Positions 8,021-15,718 of a stretch of 64,000 bases of DNA are shown here, piece after piece. The translations under genes were made by a program, and so were the position numbers. The stretch's first letter is position 1; each line of letters begins with the position of its first letter. Source of the DNA: an uncultured Roseburia sp. (GTDB taxonomy: Bacteria > Bacillota > Clostridia > Lachnospirales > Lachnospiraceae); the NCBI GenBank assembly GCA_947174805.1, contig CAMWKH010000003.1, forward strand, positions 1-64,000, written 5' to 3'. Below the pieces are notes generated by a model. That model worked only from the letters and a program-made list of their open reading frames with translations. It searched no databases and was not told the DNA's origin.

Positions 8021-8461
8021 TTAATCAGGATTGTGCTGAATGTGGTGATAATCAGAAATAATGTTTTCCAATGTTATATTTTTTAGACTTTCACACAAAT
8101 CATTACTAATTTTCTGATAGGAACAGTCCAATACATCGTGTATATTTTTTCCTATGGGACATAAGGGAGAGGGGAACGGGTGAAGTCCAATAAGCTTAGA
8201 AGCGAAGTCCGGTTCGATTGCCTTGCAAATGCGATATAAAGTGATTTCATTTGGCGGGCAATTCAATGTCGTGCCGCCTGTACCAAATTTAACAAATATG
8301 ATACCGTCTTTTTTCAACGAACTTAGGATTTTTCGGATTGTAGCAGGGTTGATTCCAGTAGATAAAGACAAAAGGTCACTGGTTACTTTTTGCGTATCTC
8401 CATATTCCAAAATAAAGATAAGGCAATGAATAGCAACGGAACACTTTGTGCTGATATGCAT
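8021..8461 (-). CDS. Rrf2-family transcriptional regulator
   Basis: 146 residues from the ATG at 8461, which has AAAGGAG at the right distance; an upstream in-frame start at 8494 lacks a ribosome site. The N-terminal winged helix begins MHISTKCSVAIHCLIFI and has a recognition segment ATIRKILSSLKKDGI, typical of Rrf2 proteins. Cysteines at about positions 87, 100 and 112 could be a redox- or cluster-sensing set but are not the exact IscR pattern. It is divergent from a flavodoxin-ferredoxin gene whose promoter carries an imperfect palindrome, so control of that gene is likely. Confidence 0.88.
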   Translation of the reverse strand: MHISTKCSVAIHCLIFILEYGDTQKVTSDLLSLSTGINPATIRKILSSLKKDGIIFVKFGTGGTTLNCPPNEITLYRICKAIEPDFASKLIGLHPFPSPLCPIGKNIHDVLDCSYQKISNDLCESLKNITLENIISDYHHIQHNPD

Positions 8462-8496
8462 GGCATTTCTCCTTTCCAGGTTTGATTGTAACATAT

Positions 8497-8552
8497 ATTT
8501 GCACTGGTGTAAATCTTGACATCACATCAGAAGATTGCTATAATGGTGTAAA
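8497..8552 (+). promoter_or_regulatory. Consensus promoter with likely Rrf2 sites
   Basis: TTGACA (8516-8521), 17 bp and TATAAT (8539-8544) match the sigma-A consensus perfectly. An imperfect palindrome ATTTGCAC-TG-GTGTAAAT (8497-8514) abuts the -35. The 9-mer TGGTGTAAA occurs at 8505-8513 and again at 8544-8552, so the core promoter is bracketed by direct repeats. A perfect promoter flanked by symmetrical sites beside an Rrf2 gene suggests repression. Confidence 0.8.
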
Positions 8553-8577
8553 ATTTAAAATTACAGGAGGGATAAAC

Positions 8578-9345
8578 ATGAAAGTCACACAGATTGTTTT
8601 CAGCCCCACAGGAGGAACGCAGCAAGTTATAGATACCGTAACATCCACATGGGAAAATCATGTCAATAAGGTTGACCTAACCAATCCAAAGAACGAGTAT
8701 TCTACCTTGAATTTTTCACAGGATGATATTGTGGTAATTGCAGCTCCCTCATATGGGGGGCGAGTACCAGCTCTTGCGGCTGAACGGCTTACAAAAATAA
8801 ATGGGAATCATGCTCAATGTGTTATCCTCTGCGTGTATGGGAACCGGGCATACGAAGATACGCTCCTTGAATTACGAGATATTGCAGAACAAAGTAATTT
8901 TAATGTAGTTGCAGCTATTGCAGCAATCGCAGAACATTCTATCATGCACCAGTATGCAGCAGGCAGGCCGAATGAAAATGACAAAGATGAGTTACGCAGT
9001 TTTGCGGCAAAGGTTCTTGAAAAAATAGAATCTGGCAATGAAGATCTGTCTGAATTTCACATACCCGGTAATCGTCCATACAAGAAAGCTGGGGGTGTTG
9101 GCCTGGTTCCAAAAGCTACTGGTAAGTGTGTCAGTTGTGGTCTTTGTGCCGAAAAGTGTCCAGCACAGGCAATTAGCAAAGAAAATGTAAAGTGTGCGGA
9201 CAGTAAAAAGTGTATTTCTTGCATGAGATGTGTTGTGCAATGCCCGCAATCAGCCCGCAAAGTAAATGGAGCAATGGTTTCAGCAGCAGCTTTGGCACTC
9301 AAACAAGCCTGTTCGGAAAGGAAGGATAACGAACTCTACATTTAA
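8578..9345 (+). CDS. EFR1-family flavodoxin-ferredoxin fusion
   Basis: 255 residues from the ATG at 8578 (ACAGGAGGGATAAAC upstream). An N-terminal flavodoxin-like domain has the FMN phosphate loop FSPTGGTQ (residues 8-15). The C-terminus is a two-cluster ferredoxin with Cys184/187/190/194 and Cys212/215/218/222. The two modules would pass electrons between FMN and two [4Fe-4S] clusters in the cytoplasm; the physiological partner is unknown. Transcription comes from a consensus promoter next to a divergent Rrf2 regulator. Confidence 0.9.
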   Translation: MKVTQIVFSPTGGTQQVIDTVTSTWENHVNKVDLTNPKNEYSTLNFSQDDIVVIAAPSYGGRVPALAAERLTKINGNHAQCVILCVYGNRAYEDTLLELRDIAEQSNFNVVAAIAAIAEHSIMHQYAAGRPNENDKDELRSFAAKVLEKIESGNEDLSEFHIPGNRPYKKAGGVGLVPKATGKCVSCGLCAEKCPAQAISKENVKCADSKKCISCMRCVVQCPQSARKVNGAMVSAAALALKQACSERKDNELYI

Positions 9346-9415
9346 AGTTTCTCTAAACCACAGTATAGCCAAGTCAGCTGGCTCACCACCGATTCATTTG
9401 CAATGAGGTGCTGCT

Positions 9416-9501
9416 ATGGACAAAACCAAATGGGTTGGAAGAATGAATAACATATGGTTTGTGCAAGGGAGACTGTAAACGAGGAAATCATTTTTACATA
9501 A
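9416..9501 (+). pseudogene. 3' remnant of a TnpV-like transposon protein
   Basis: One frame reads TKWVGRMNNI and, after loss of one base, the next reads CARETVNEEIIFT and a stop. Joined, they reproduce the conserved C-terminus of TnpV (LWVxRMNNIRxxAREIVNxEIIF), a small protein of Tn4451/Tn1549-type mobile elements. The N-terminal two thirds is missing. A terminator hairpin follows directly. Confidence 0.6.
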
Positions 9502-9511
9502 GTAAGCACTG

Positions 9512-9542
9512 GCGGCAGAGGTTAAATCTTTGTCGCTTTTTT
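9512..9542 (+). terminator. Terminator behind the TnpV remnant
   Basis: GCGGCAGAG and CTTTGTCGC pair (with G-U pairs in RNA) around a 7-base loop, followed by a run of six to seven T. Confidence 0.75.
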
Positions 9543-9645
9543 GCGGATAGTTTTGATGGAATGGGTTAAATTTTTGATGGGGGATAGGAATGTTTATGCA
9601 TTTGATTTGAGTTGTTTCAGTAATTATCATATAATGTGCACAGTG
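9543..9645. other. Short AT-rich spacer, no gene seen
   Basis: No supported frame lies between the TnpV terminator and the beta-lactamase-like remnant. A TATAAT-like string at about 9631 has no convincing -35. Confidence 0.3.
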
Positions 9646-9647
9646 AA

Positions 9648-9922
9648 AGAAAAAAACTGTTGACGAAAGCACATCGGAAGAAAGCCGATGGAAACAGTGT
9701 AATCTGCCATACGGTTATTTGTGGTGGGCAGGTGAGCAGGATAAAGGATATGCAGCAATGGGTGACGGGGGCAATATTATTTATGTTAGCCCAGAAAGGA
9801 ATATGGTCGTTGCGATTGCCTCTGTTTTCCTGCCAAGAGCAAAGGACAGGATTGAATTTATCAAGAATTATGTTGAGCCGATTTTTGAAAAACAAGAATC
9901 TCTCTTTTTTGTGCAAGGATAG
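9648..9922 (+). pseudogene. C-terminal fragment of a beta-lactamase-family serine hydrolase
   Basis: From just after an in-frame TGA the frame reads through YGYLWWAGEQ and GYAAMGDGGNIIYV to the ending EFIKNYVEPIFE. This is the typical C-terminal third of class C-like serine hydrolases, where the G-rich stretch corresponds to the third active-site motif region. There is no start codon, SxxK or YxN motif, so about two thirds of the gene is gone. The 5' breakpoint lies close to the TnpV remnant, consistent with insertion or deletion by a mobile element. Confidence 0.65.
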
Positions 9923-10008
9923 AGAGGAAAAATGAAAGAATAAACCTTATAATAATAAAGACAAATTGATGTCCACAAAGCACAATATGTGCGGATAGGA
10001 GGTATTTC

Positions 10009-10860
10009 ATGGAATGGGTTCACAGATTAAACCAAAGCATGAATTATATTGAGGAACATTTGACAGGCGAAATTGACTATGAACAGCTTGGACGGATTGC
10101 CTGCTGCTCCACTTATCACTACCAGAGGATGTTTACTTATATGGCGGGCATCACTCTGGCAGAGTATATCCGAAGAAGAAAAATGTCCCTAGCGGCGGTT
10201 GACCTGCAGGGTGGGGATGAACGGATTATTGATATTGCAGAAAAGTATGGCTATCGTTCCCCGACTGCATTTAACAGGGCCTTCCAGTCTTTTCACGGGA
10301 TAGCCCCTTCCTCTGTGAAAGACGAGGGCGTATCCGTAAAGTCTTTTTCCCCCATTGTATTTAAAATTGCTGTGAAAGGAGCAACAGAAATGGATTACAA
10401 AATTGAAACAAAAGAAGCATTCCGCATTATTGGAGTATCCGCACCGCTGGATAAGGAAATCGAGAAGAATTTTATGGTTGTGCCTAAGATGTGGCAGGAA
10501 GCCTCTGTAAATGGAACGATACAGAAATTGGCAGGAATGATGGATACGCCGCCAATGGGGCTTTTGGGCGTGAGCGCCTGCAATGATGAAGAACAATGGA
10601 AATATTATATTGCTGTTTCCAGTACGAAAACAAGCGGTGAGTTTGAAGAGTATACCGTGCCTGCATCTACTTGGGCAATCTTTTCTGGAACAGGTACAAA
10701 TCAGTCCATACAGGAATTAGAGCAGCGGATTCTAACAGAGTGGCTTCCGACCTCTGGATATGAATATGCCAACGCCCCAGATATTGAGGTTTACTTAAAT
10801 CCAGATCCGCAGAACGCACAATATGAGGTATGGATACCTGTGGCAAAGAAAAAGGGATAA
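10009..10860 (+). CDS. AraC-family regulator with GyrI-like effector domain
   Basis: 283 residues. Two helix-turn-helices occupy about residues 8-105, with the AraC signature spanning YRSPTAFNRAFQSFHGIAPS. From about 125 a GyrI-like ligand domain (YKIETKEAFRIIGVS... to YEVWIPV) completes the protein, an architecture like Rob or Bacillus TipA-unrelated drug sensors. RBS GGATAGGAGGTATTTC supports the start. It precedes a small Cys-containing protein by 11 bp, probably in one transcript. Confidence 0.92.
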   Translation: MEWVHRLNQSMNYIEEHLTGEIDYEQLGRIACCSTYHYQRMFTYMAGITLAEYIRRRKMSLAAVDLQGGDERIIDIAEKYGYRSPTAFNRAFQSFHGIAPSSVKDEGVSVKSFSPIVFKIAVKGATEMDYKIETKEAFRIIGVSAPLDKEIEKNFMVVPKMWQEASVNGTIQKLAGMMDTPPMGLLGVSACNDEEQWKYYIAVSSTKTSGEFEEYTVPASTWAIFSGTGTNQSIQELEQRILTEWLPTSGYEYANAPDIEVYLNPDPQNAQYEVWIPVAKKKG

Positions 10861-10871
10861 GGGAGGGACAT

Positions 10872-11351
10872 ATGGACGAGAAATTTAATTTGTTTATGGA
10901 AACGGTTGACGAGCGTTTCCGTAGTTTTGTAAATCAAATCAACGAGTATCTGACAGAAAAGGGCTGTAAGTGTGATGTCAAGCTACAAAAAAGCGGATAT
11001 GTTGTGTCCTATGTGTTAAACAGCAGCAAAAGGACTTTGGCAACATTTGTATCCCGGAAAACGGGGATGAAACTCCGCATTTATCCCGAACATATAGGGG
11101 AATACCAGAGCTTTCTTGATACACTCCCCGAAAAGGTAAAAAGGGAAATTAAGAAAGCATCTGTCTGTAAACGGCTTGTCAATCCCGATGACTGTAATCC
11201 CAAATGTGTAATGGGATATACCTTTTCTCTGGATGGTGAGCAGTATCAGAAATGCCGTTACATGGCATTTCAGCCTACGTTGAGTGAGGAAAATAATCCA
11301 TATATAAAGCAATTTTTAGAGAATGAATTGCGGACGGATACAGATGGTTAG
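10872..11351 (+). CDS. Conserved small protein of unknown function with clustered cysteines
   Basis: 159 residues from ATG 10872 (GGGAGGGACAT). No family is recognised. It is soluble and basic, with an N-terminal helix (FNLFMETVDERFRSFVNQIN), a central beta-rich part, and cysteines at KGCKC, SVCKRL, DDCNPKC and KCRYM. The last set (C..C....C) could bind metal. The close spacing behind an AraC/GyrI regulator suggests shared regulation. It is not a GyrI domain. Confidence 0.65.
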   Translation: MDEKFNLFMETVDERFRSFVNQINEYLTEKGCKCDVKLQKSGYVVSYVLNSSKRTLATFVSRKTGMKLRIYPEHIGEYQSFLDTLPEKVKREIKKASVCKRLVNPDDCNPKCVMGYTFSLDGEQYQKCRYMAFQPTLSEENNPYIKQFLENELRTDTDG

Positions 11352-11521
11352 CAGTATGGTCATGATATGTTCCAGATGAATGGAAGAGGGCATTCAAAAT
11401 ATATGGCTTGAAGATGTAAACGGGAAGACTCTGGAATTTGATCTATGTCGGTTCCATTAGCCGGGGATATGCTGTATAATAGAGTCTGTGATCAAAGACG
11501 ATTCATCAGGGAGGAAGAAAA

Positions 11522-12052
11522 ATGCTTTGCAAAATAAGAAAATGGGATTTGGCAGACGCGGCAGATTTGGCGGCGTCTCTTTCTAATAAAAAAGTTCAGG
11601 ATAATCTTAGGGATGGACTGCCGTACCCTTATACGGAACAGGACGGGGTGGATTTTATTTCCGCTATGCTGTCTGCGGATGAAAATGAAACCTTTGCTTT
11701 TGCTATAACAGCAGATGGACAGGTGGTGGGAAGTATCGGTGTTTTTCGTCAGGGAAATATTCATAGGCAGACAGCCGAGCTGGGATATTATATTGCTGAA
11801 GGATACTGGGGAAAAGGAATTGTGACGGAGGCCGTAAAACAGGTCTGTGAATATGTTTTGAATAAAAGTGATATAATCCGTATTTATGCAGAGCCATTTG
11901 CGAATAATACGGCTTCCTGCCGTGTGCTGGAAAAAGCAGGTTTTCAGTATGAAGGGACATTAAGAAAGAACGCTGTAAAAAATGGGAAAGTGATGGACAT
12001 GAAAATGTATTCCCTGTTGAAAGAGGAAATTCCGGCTTACTACTACGGGTAA
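11522..12052 (+). CDS. GNAT-family N-acetyltransferase (RimJ/RimL type)
   Basis: 176 residues of one GNAT domain. The acetyl-CoA loop is seen as AEGYWGKGIVTEA (about 97-109), followed by the family C-terminal strand RIYAEPFANNTASCRVLEKAGF. RimJ/RimL relatives acetylate protein N-termini or small amines; the substrate here is unknown. RBS TCAGGGAGGAAG precedes the ATG. A weak -35 (TTCCAT) with 17 bp to TATAAT at about 11474 may be its promoter. Confidence 0.88.
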   Translation: MLCKIRKWDLADAADLAASLSNKKVQDNLRDGLPYPYTEQDGVDFISAMLSADENETFAFAITADGQVVGSIGVFRQGNIHRQTAELGYYIAEGYWGKGIVTEAVKQVCEYVLNKSDIIRIYAEPFANNTASCRVLEKAGFQYEGTLRKNAVKNGKVMDMKMYSLLKEEIPAYYYG

Positions 12053-12100
12053 ATGTGCTATCCTGTAGGAGGAAGTTTTGAAAGAGAAGGAGGGCTTTTT

Positions 12101-12670
12101 GTGGATTATCAGGAGTTGCTTCAGAAAAAGGAACTGTACGGCCAGCGTCGGGCATCCATCCCGAAAATTACGCTGTTTACTTTTGAGCAGGCGTTTGAAA
12201 TAGAATATACCCATAATTCCACAACCATCGAAGGCAACACTCTGTCCTTGATTGAGACTAAGGTGCTGCTGGAGGATGGGATCTCCATCGGGGGAAAGTC
12301 GCTGCGGGAGATCTATGAGGCAGTCAACCACCGCAAGGCGTTCCGTTATGTGAAGGAATGCATCGGACAGGGAATGCCCCTGGATGAAAGAAAAGTCAAG
12401 GACATCCACGCCCTGCTGATGGAAAACATCCAGGTTGGCGGGGGATACCGGGATGTGCAGGTCTATATATCCGGCGCAGGGCATATGCCGCCGCCCCCGT
12501 CAATGATGTACAGGCAGATAAAGGACTTTTATGCGGACTTGTCATGGAAAGGGAAGGAACTGAACCAGGTGGAGCTGGCAGCGTGGACCCATGGGGAGTT
12601 TGTCCATACAACCTATTTTTTCAGACACTGTAAAATCGGTTCAATATACTTTTTATCCGAAATATCATAA
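12101..12670 (+). pseudogene. Truncated Fic-family protein
   Basis: The GTG at 12101 has AAGGAGGG upstream. The frame shows the Fic N-terminal inhibitory-type helix motif NSTTIEGNT, then YEAVNHRKA, PPPPSMM and AAWTHGEFV. Normal Fic proteins continue with the catalytic HPFxxGNGR motif; here the sequence departs after HGEFV into an unrelated 20-residue tail. That tail is the antisense of the flavodoxin gene end. AMP-transfer activity should therefore be lost. The breakpoint is about 12,605. Confidence 0.75.
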
Positions 12671-13134
12671 GACGAAGAAATCATTTTTAACATTACCTGT
12701 TCTTTCTCAGTTTTATCTTTTTTTGCTTTCAGGGTTTTGATAAACATTTTCATCATAAGTTTTGACGGAGTGGACATTTTTTCATAATTGAGTCCTCCCG
12801 GACAATAAAATGTTTCTACCTTTTTCCGCTCTGACTCCTTGAAAATTTGGTTAAGAGCTGCTTTAATTTCTGGATTGTCTATGGGGCTTGCGCCAACAAA
12901 AAATGCAATTAGCTTCTTGTCCGCCCAGTTGTCTATATTTCCTTTCAACCAACTAATTTTGCTGATATTGCCTGCGCAAGCCCAGCCTCCAAAAATAATT
13001 GCTTCATATGCAGTGAAATCTTTCTTTTTTGCAGCGGATAATTCAAGACAGTCCGCCCCGGCGGCTTCCGCTATCCATTCCGCATAACGCTTTGTAAACC
13101 CTGTTTGTGAAGTATAAATTACTATGGTTTTCAT
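12613..13134 (-). CDS. Flavodoxin-domain protein
   Basis: 173 residues from ATG 13134 (AAGGAG upstream in the minus strand). The N-terminus, IVIYTSQTGFTKRYAEW, is the FMN phosphate-binding loop. FGGWACAGNIS and FFVGASPID continue the flavodoxin fold. The C-terminal helix region (STPSKLMMKMFIK) resembles the HemG-like 'flavodoxin domain' group. The electron partner is unknown. Its 3' end overlaps the broken tail of the Fic remnant, so it lies at a rearrangement junction. Confidence 0.85.
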   Translation of the reverse strand: MKTIVIYTSQTGFTKRYAEWIAEAAGADCLELSAAKKKDFTAYEAIIFGGWACAGNISKISWLKGNIDNWADKKLIAFFVGASPIDNPEIKAALNQIFKESERKKVETFYCPGGLNYEKMSTPSKLMMKMFIKTLKAKKDKTEKEQVMLKMISSSYDISDKKYIEPILQCLKK

Positions 13135-13305
13135 CTGACGAAATCTCCTTATCTTTTTCATTTTCCATTGTAGTCTGGACATCAATTTATCCTGCAGGGG
13201 CAATCTGCCCGTCACCATTTAAAAAGAACTTAAAAATATCAAAAGCAGAACGACTTATCGAGATGGTGATGCCAATAAATGAAAAAGGATTTTACAGCAG
13301 GCCGA

Positions 13306-13878
13306 TTAATCAGATGTTTCGGGAGTAAATAATTCCGGTATGTCAATATTTACAGTAGTATTATCCGCCTCGCCCTGGGGATCATATTCGTTCTCCTGTT
13401 TGTCCTCATCATCCCAGAGGGAATCATACTTTTCCTTCTTCTTCAGTGCATTCATCACAGCCAAGTTTTTGGACGCCATATACAGCTCCATACTGTAGTC
13501 CATGACTTTCTGCTCATCTTTAGGGGGAACACTTGCGCCCCTGGATATCCGCCTTGCCACTTCCATGATTTTGGCTAAATCTACAGCCGCCTCCTGCATG
13601 GCATCTCCCTGCTGCCTTGCCACTTCCGCATTCCACACAGCGGCATGCTGCTCTGCCAGACGGTCTAAAACTTCCTGGTTTGCCTCAAATTGTTTGTTCA
13701 CCTCAGAGATGGACAGCTCTAAAGTGGCAGCCTCCTCGGAATAAAGTTCCTTGTCGCTTTCTGTGATGGTCTTTTTCTTTAATTCATCTCTGCGCTGTAT
13801 CAGTAATTTTCGCTGGTCAATCAGCGCCTGGCGCTGGTTTCGGTACAACTGCTGGGCTTCTCCTAGTTTCATATACAT
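13306..13878 (-). CDS. Coiled-coil protein of unknown function
   Basis: 190 residues from ATG 13878 (AAAGGAGGAAAATCT). The upstream in-frame extension to 14082 crosses a terminator hairpin and is not used. The protein is nearly all helical and charged. It has a long coiled coil (about 8-90: YRNQRQALIDQRKLL onward) and an acidic, proline-containing tail from about 150. I recall similar uncharacterised proteins in Lachnospiraceae, but no function is known. It is cytoplasmic, with no signal peptide. Confidence 0.7.
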   Translation of the reverse strand: MYMKLGEAQQLYRNQRQALIDQRKLLIQRRDELKKKTITESDKELYSEEAATLELSISEVNKQFEANQEVLDRLAEQHAAVWNAEVARQQGDAMQEAAVDLAKIMEVARRISRGASVPPKDEQKVMDYSMELYMASKNLAVMNALKKKEKYDSLWDDEDKQENEYDPQGEADNTTVNIDIPELFTPETSD

Positions 13879-14031
13879 AGATTTTCCTCCTTTTGTCCCG
13901 CTTTGGAATTTCAGGCATCCAAAGGGCGTTCTTCCCTGAACATATGTGCAGACTGTCAATATCTCTATAAAAAGTATATCGGCAGATTTTGGAAATTTAT
14001 TAATTGTGCTGCAATGATTATGGAAGTAGTG

Positions 14032-14078
14032 AAAAACAACCATTCCTTCCCCGGTTTTCCGGCAGAAAGAATGGTTGT
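14032..14078 (-). terminator. Terminator behind the lipoprotein gene
   Basis: On the minus strand ACAACCATTCTTTC pairs with GAAGGAATGGTTGT around a GC-containing loop and is followed by TTTTT. Confidence 0.75.
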
Positions 14079-14084
14079 ACAATT

Positions 14085-14756
14085 CTACTGGGACAAAGCT
14101 TCGTTAAAAGCGTCAATGTCGAACAAAGCCATTTCCATATCTTTTAAATCATTTTCGTTTACGGAGTACATATTGCCGTTTAGTTCCACATGCATCGTAA
14201 TGGAGGCTTCCGGCTCATATGTAACATTGTCAAGGCTTTGTTTTAAAGCATCTTTTAAAATGACAAATATTTTTTCATTGATTTCCTCTTCGGAGGGGAT
14301 TTCTCCTGCATCCTCGGTTGCTGCAGCAATTTCTTCTGTATAAGTGTTTAAATTTGCCATATAAGTTTCCACTGCAGGGGCAAAAATGTTCATTTTCTCA
14401 TAGGTGACTTCCACTTCATAGGAGCCGTTGTCCTGTTTTTTGGATTCCCCTATGGTATACTTTACGTTTTTAAAAATGTCTTTCATCAGAGAAGTGTATT
14501 CCTCCGAAAGGCTTTCCGAGACAGATGCCTGGGATAACATGGCATCCACTTCGTTTTTAATTCCCTCGTTGTATAATTCCTCCGCCTGTTCCTTGGTGCC
14601 CACTTCCTGCTCAATAAAAGCTGTGGAATCGTTTTTATAAGAGTTGTCCAACAATGCTTTTACATAATTGCCTGCATCAAACTGCTTGCCGCATCCACCG
14701 GATAACAGCGTCGCTGCCGCAACCAGTGGCAGCAGTATTTTTTTCATGTTTTTCAT
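14085..14756 (-). CDS. Putative lipoprotein of unknown function
   Basis: 223 residues. A lipoprotein signal peptide (MKKILLPLVAAATLL) ends in the lipobox LSGGC, so the mature protein should be lipid-anchored outside the membrane. The rest is acidic and helical (AFIEQEVGTKEQAEELY) with a beta-rich end. It resembles DUF5105-type clostridial lipoproteins, by impression only. It has its own promoter (14798-14826) and terminator, so it is a single-gene unit. Confidence 0.75.
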   Translation of the reverse strand: MKNMKKILLPLVAAATLLSGGCGKQFDAGNYVKALLDNSYKNDSTAFIEQEVGTKEQAEELYNEGIKNEVDAMLSQASVSESLSEEYTSLMKDIFKNVKYTIGESKKQDNGSYEVEVTYEKMNIFAPAVETYMANLNTYTEEIAAATEDAGEIPSEEEINEKIFVILKDALKQSLDNVTYEPEASITMHVELNGNMYSVNENDLKDMEMALFDIDAFNEALSQ

Positions 14757-14797
14757 AGAATTCTCCTTTGTTTTCCATATTTACAGTGTCTTTCTTT

Positions 14798-14826
14798 AGA
14801 ATACTCATTTTATCAGGGTTTGTCAA
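14798..14826 (-). promoter_or_regulatory. Promoter of the lipoprotein gene
   Basis: Read on the minus strand, TTGACA (14826-14821), 17 bp and TATTCT (14803-14798). It is upstream of the ATG at 14756. Confidence 0.7.
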
Positions 14827-14831
14827 TATGA

Positions 14832-14860
14832 ATGACTTTTCAAAGGTAATGTGCTAAAAT
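14832..14860 (+). promoter_or_regulatory. Probable promoter of the purine salvage operon
   Basis: ATGACT (14832-14837), 17 bp and TAAAAT (14855-14860), back to back with the lipoprotein promoter. The -35 is weak. Confidence 0.5.
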
Positions 14861-14884
14861 AGATATAGTATGGGAGGGATTTTT

Positions 14885-15718
14885 ATGAACAGAATATATG
14901 AAAAACTATTAAAATGCAGAGACAGTGTGATGGGGAAAGTGGATTTTACGCCAAAAGTTGCCCTGGTGCTGGGTTCCGGGCTGGGGGATTTCGCCAATCA
15001 GATGAAAATTGAGGAGACCCTCGACTACCATGACATAGAGGGATTTCCTGTGTCCACAGTGGCGGGTCATGCAGGGAGGTTTGTCTTCGGATATGTGGGA
15101 GAAGTCCCTGTGGTGTGCATGCAGGGCAGGGTTCACTACTACGAGGGGTATCCCATGGAAGATGTGGTGCTTCCCATCCGGCTTATGAAGCTTATGGGGG
15201 CCGATATTTTGTTTTTGACCAATGCAGCCGGGGGGATTATGCAGGGGATGAAAGCAGGGGATTTTATGTTAATCACCGGCCAGATTGCAAGCTTTGTCCC
15301 ATCTCCTTTAGTGGGGGCGAATATGGAGGAGCTTGGCACACGTTTCCCGGATATGAGCCATATTTATGATGAGGATTTACAGACCATTGTAAAAAAGACG
15401 GCTTTGGACAATGGTATTCCCTTAAAGCAGGGGGTGTATATCCAGATGACAGGGCCCCAGTATGAATCTCCCCAGGAAGTTGCCATGTGCCGCACCTTAG
15501 GGGCGGACGCCGTGGGGATGAGCACTGCCTGCGAGGCTGTTGCGGCAAACCATATGGGGATGAAAATTGTGGGGATTTCCTGTATTGCCAATATGGCATC
15601 AGGCATTACCCCCACGTCTTTGACACACACAGAGATTCAGGAGACGGCAGATAAAGTGGCGCCGGATTTTCGGAAACTGGTGTATGAATCCATCTGCCGC
15701 ATGGGAGAGATTTTATGA
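14885..15718 (+). CDS. punA: Purine nucleoside phosphorylase
   Basis: 277 residues from ATG 14885 (GGGAGGG); an ATG at 14870 overlaps the ribosome site. This is a trimeric-type PNP (family of mammalian PNP and B. subtilis PupG). The motifs are LVLGSGLG, VAGHAGRFVFG, FLTNAAGG and the signature TGPQYESPQEV with GMSTACEAVAANH. It splits (deoxy)inosine and guanosine with phosphate to base and sugar-1-phosphate. It overlaps the next gene by ATGA, so the downstream deaminase is translationally coupled. Confidence 0.95.
   Translation: MNRIYEKLLKCRDSVMGKVDFTPKVALVLGSGLGDFANQMKIEETLDYHDIEGFPVSTVAGHAGRFVFGYVGEVPVVCMQGRVHYYEGYPMEDVVLPIRLMKLMGADILFLTNAAGGIMQGMKAGDFMLITGQIASFVPSPLVGANMEELGTRFPDMSHIYDEDLQTIVKKTALDNGIPLKQGVYIQMTGPQYESPQEVAMCRTLGADAVGMSTACEAVAANHMGMKIVGISCIANMASGITPTSLTHTEIQETADKVAPDFRKLVYESICRMGEIL

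Noticed and set aside
9394-9672. Minus-strand 92-codon frame
   Set aside because: It is opposite the TnpV remnant and its terminator, with no ribosome site.
13219-13305. Plus-strand stretch ending INEKGFYSRPINQMFRE that looks slightly protein-like
   Set aside because: Short, no start or domain, and lies at a rearranged junction; origin cannot be shown.
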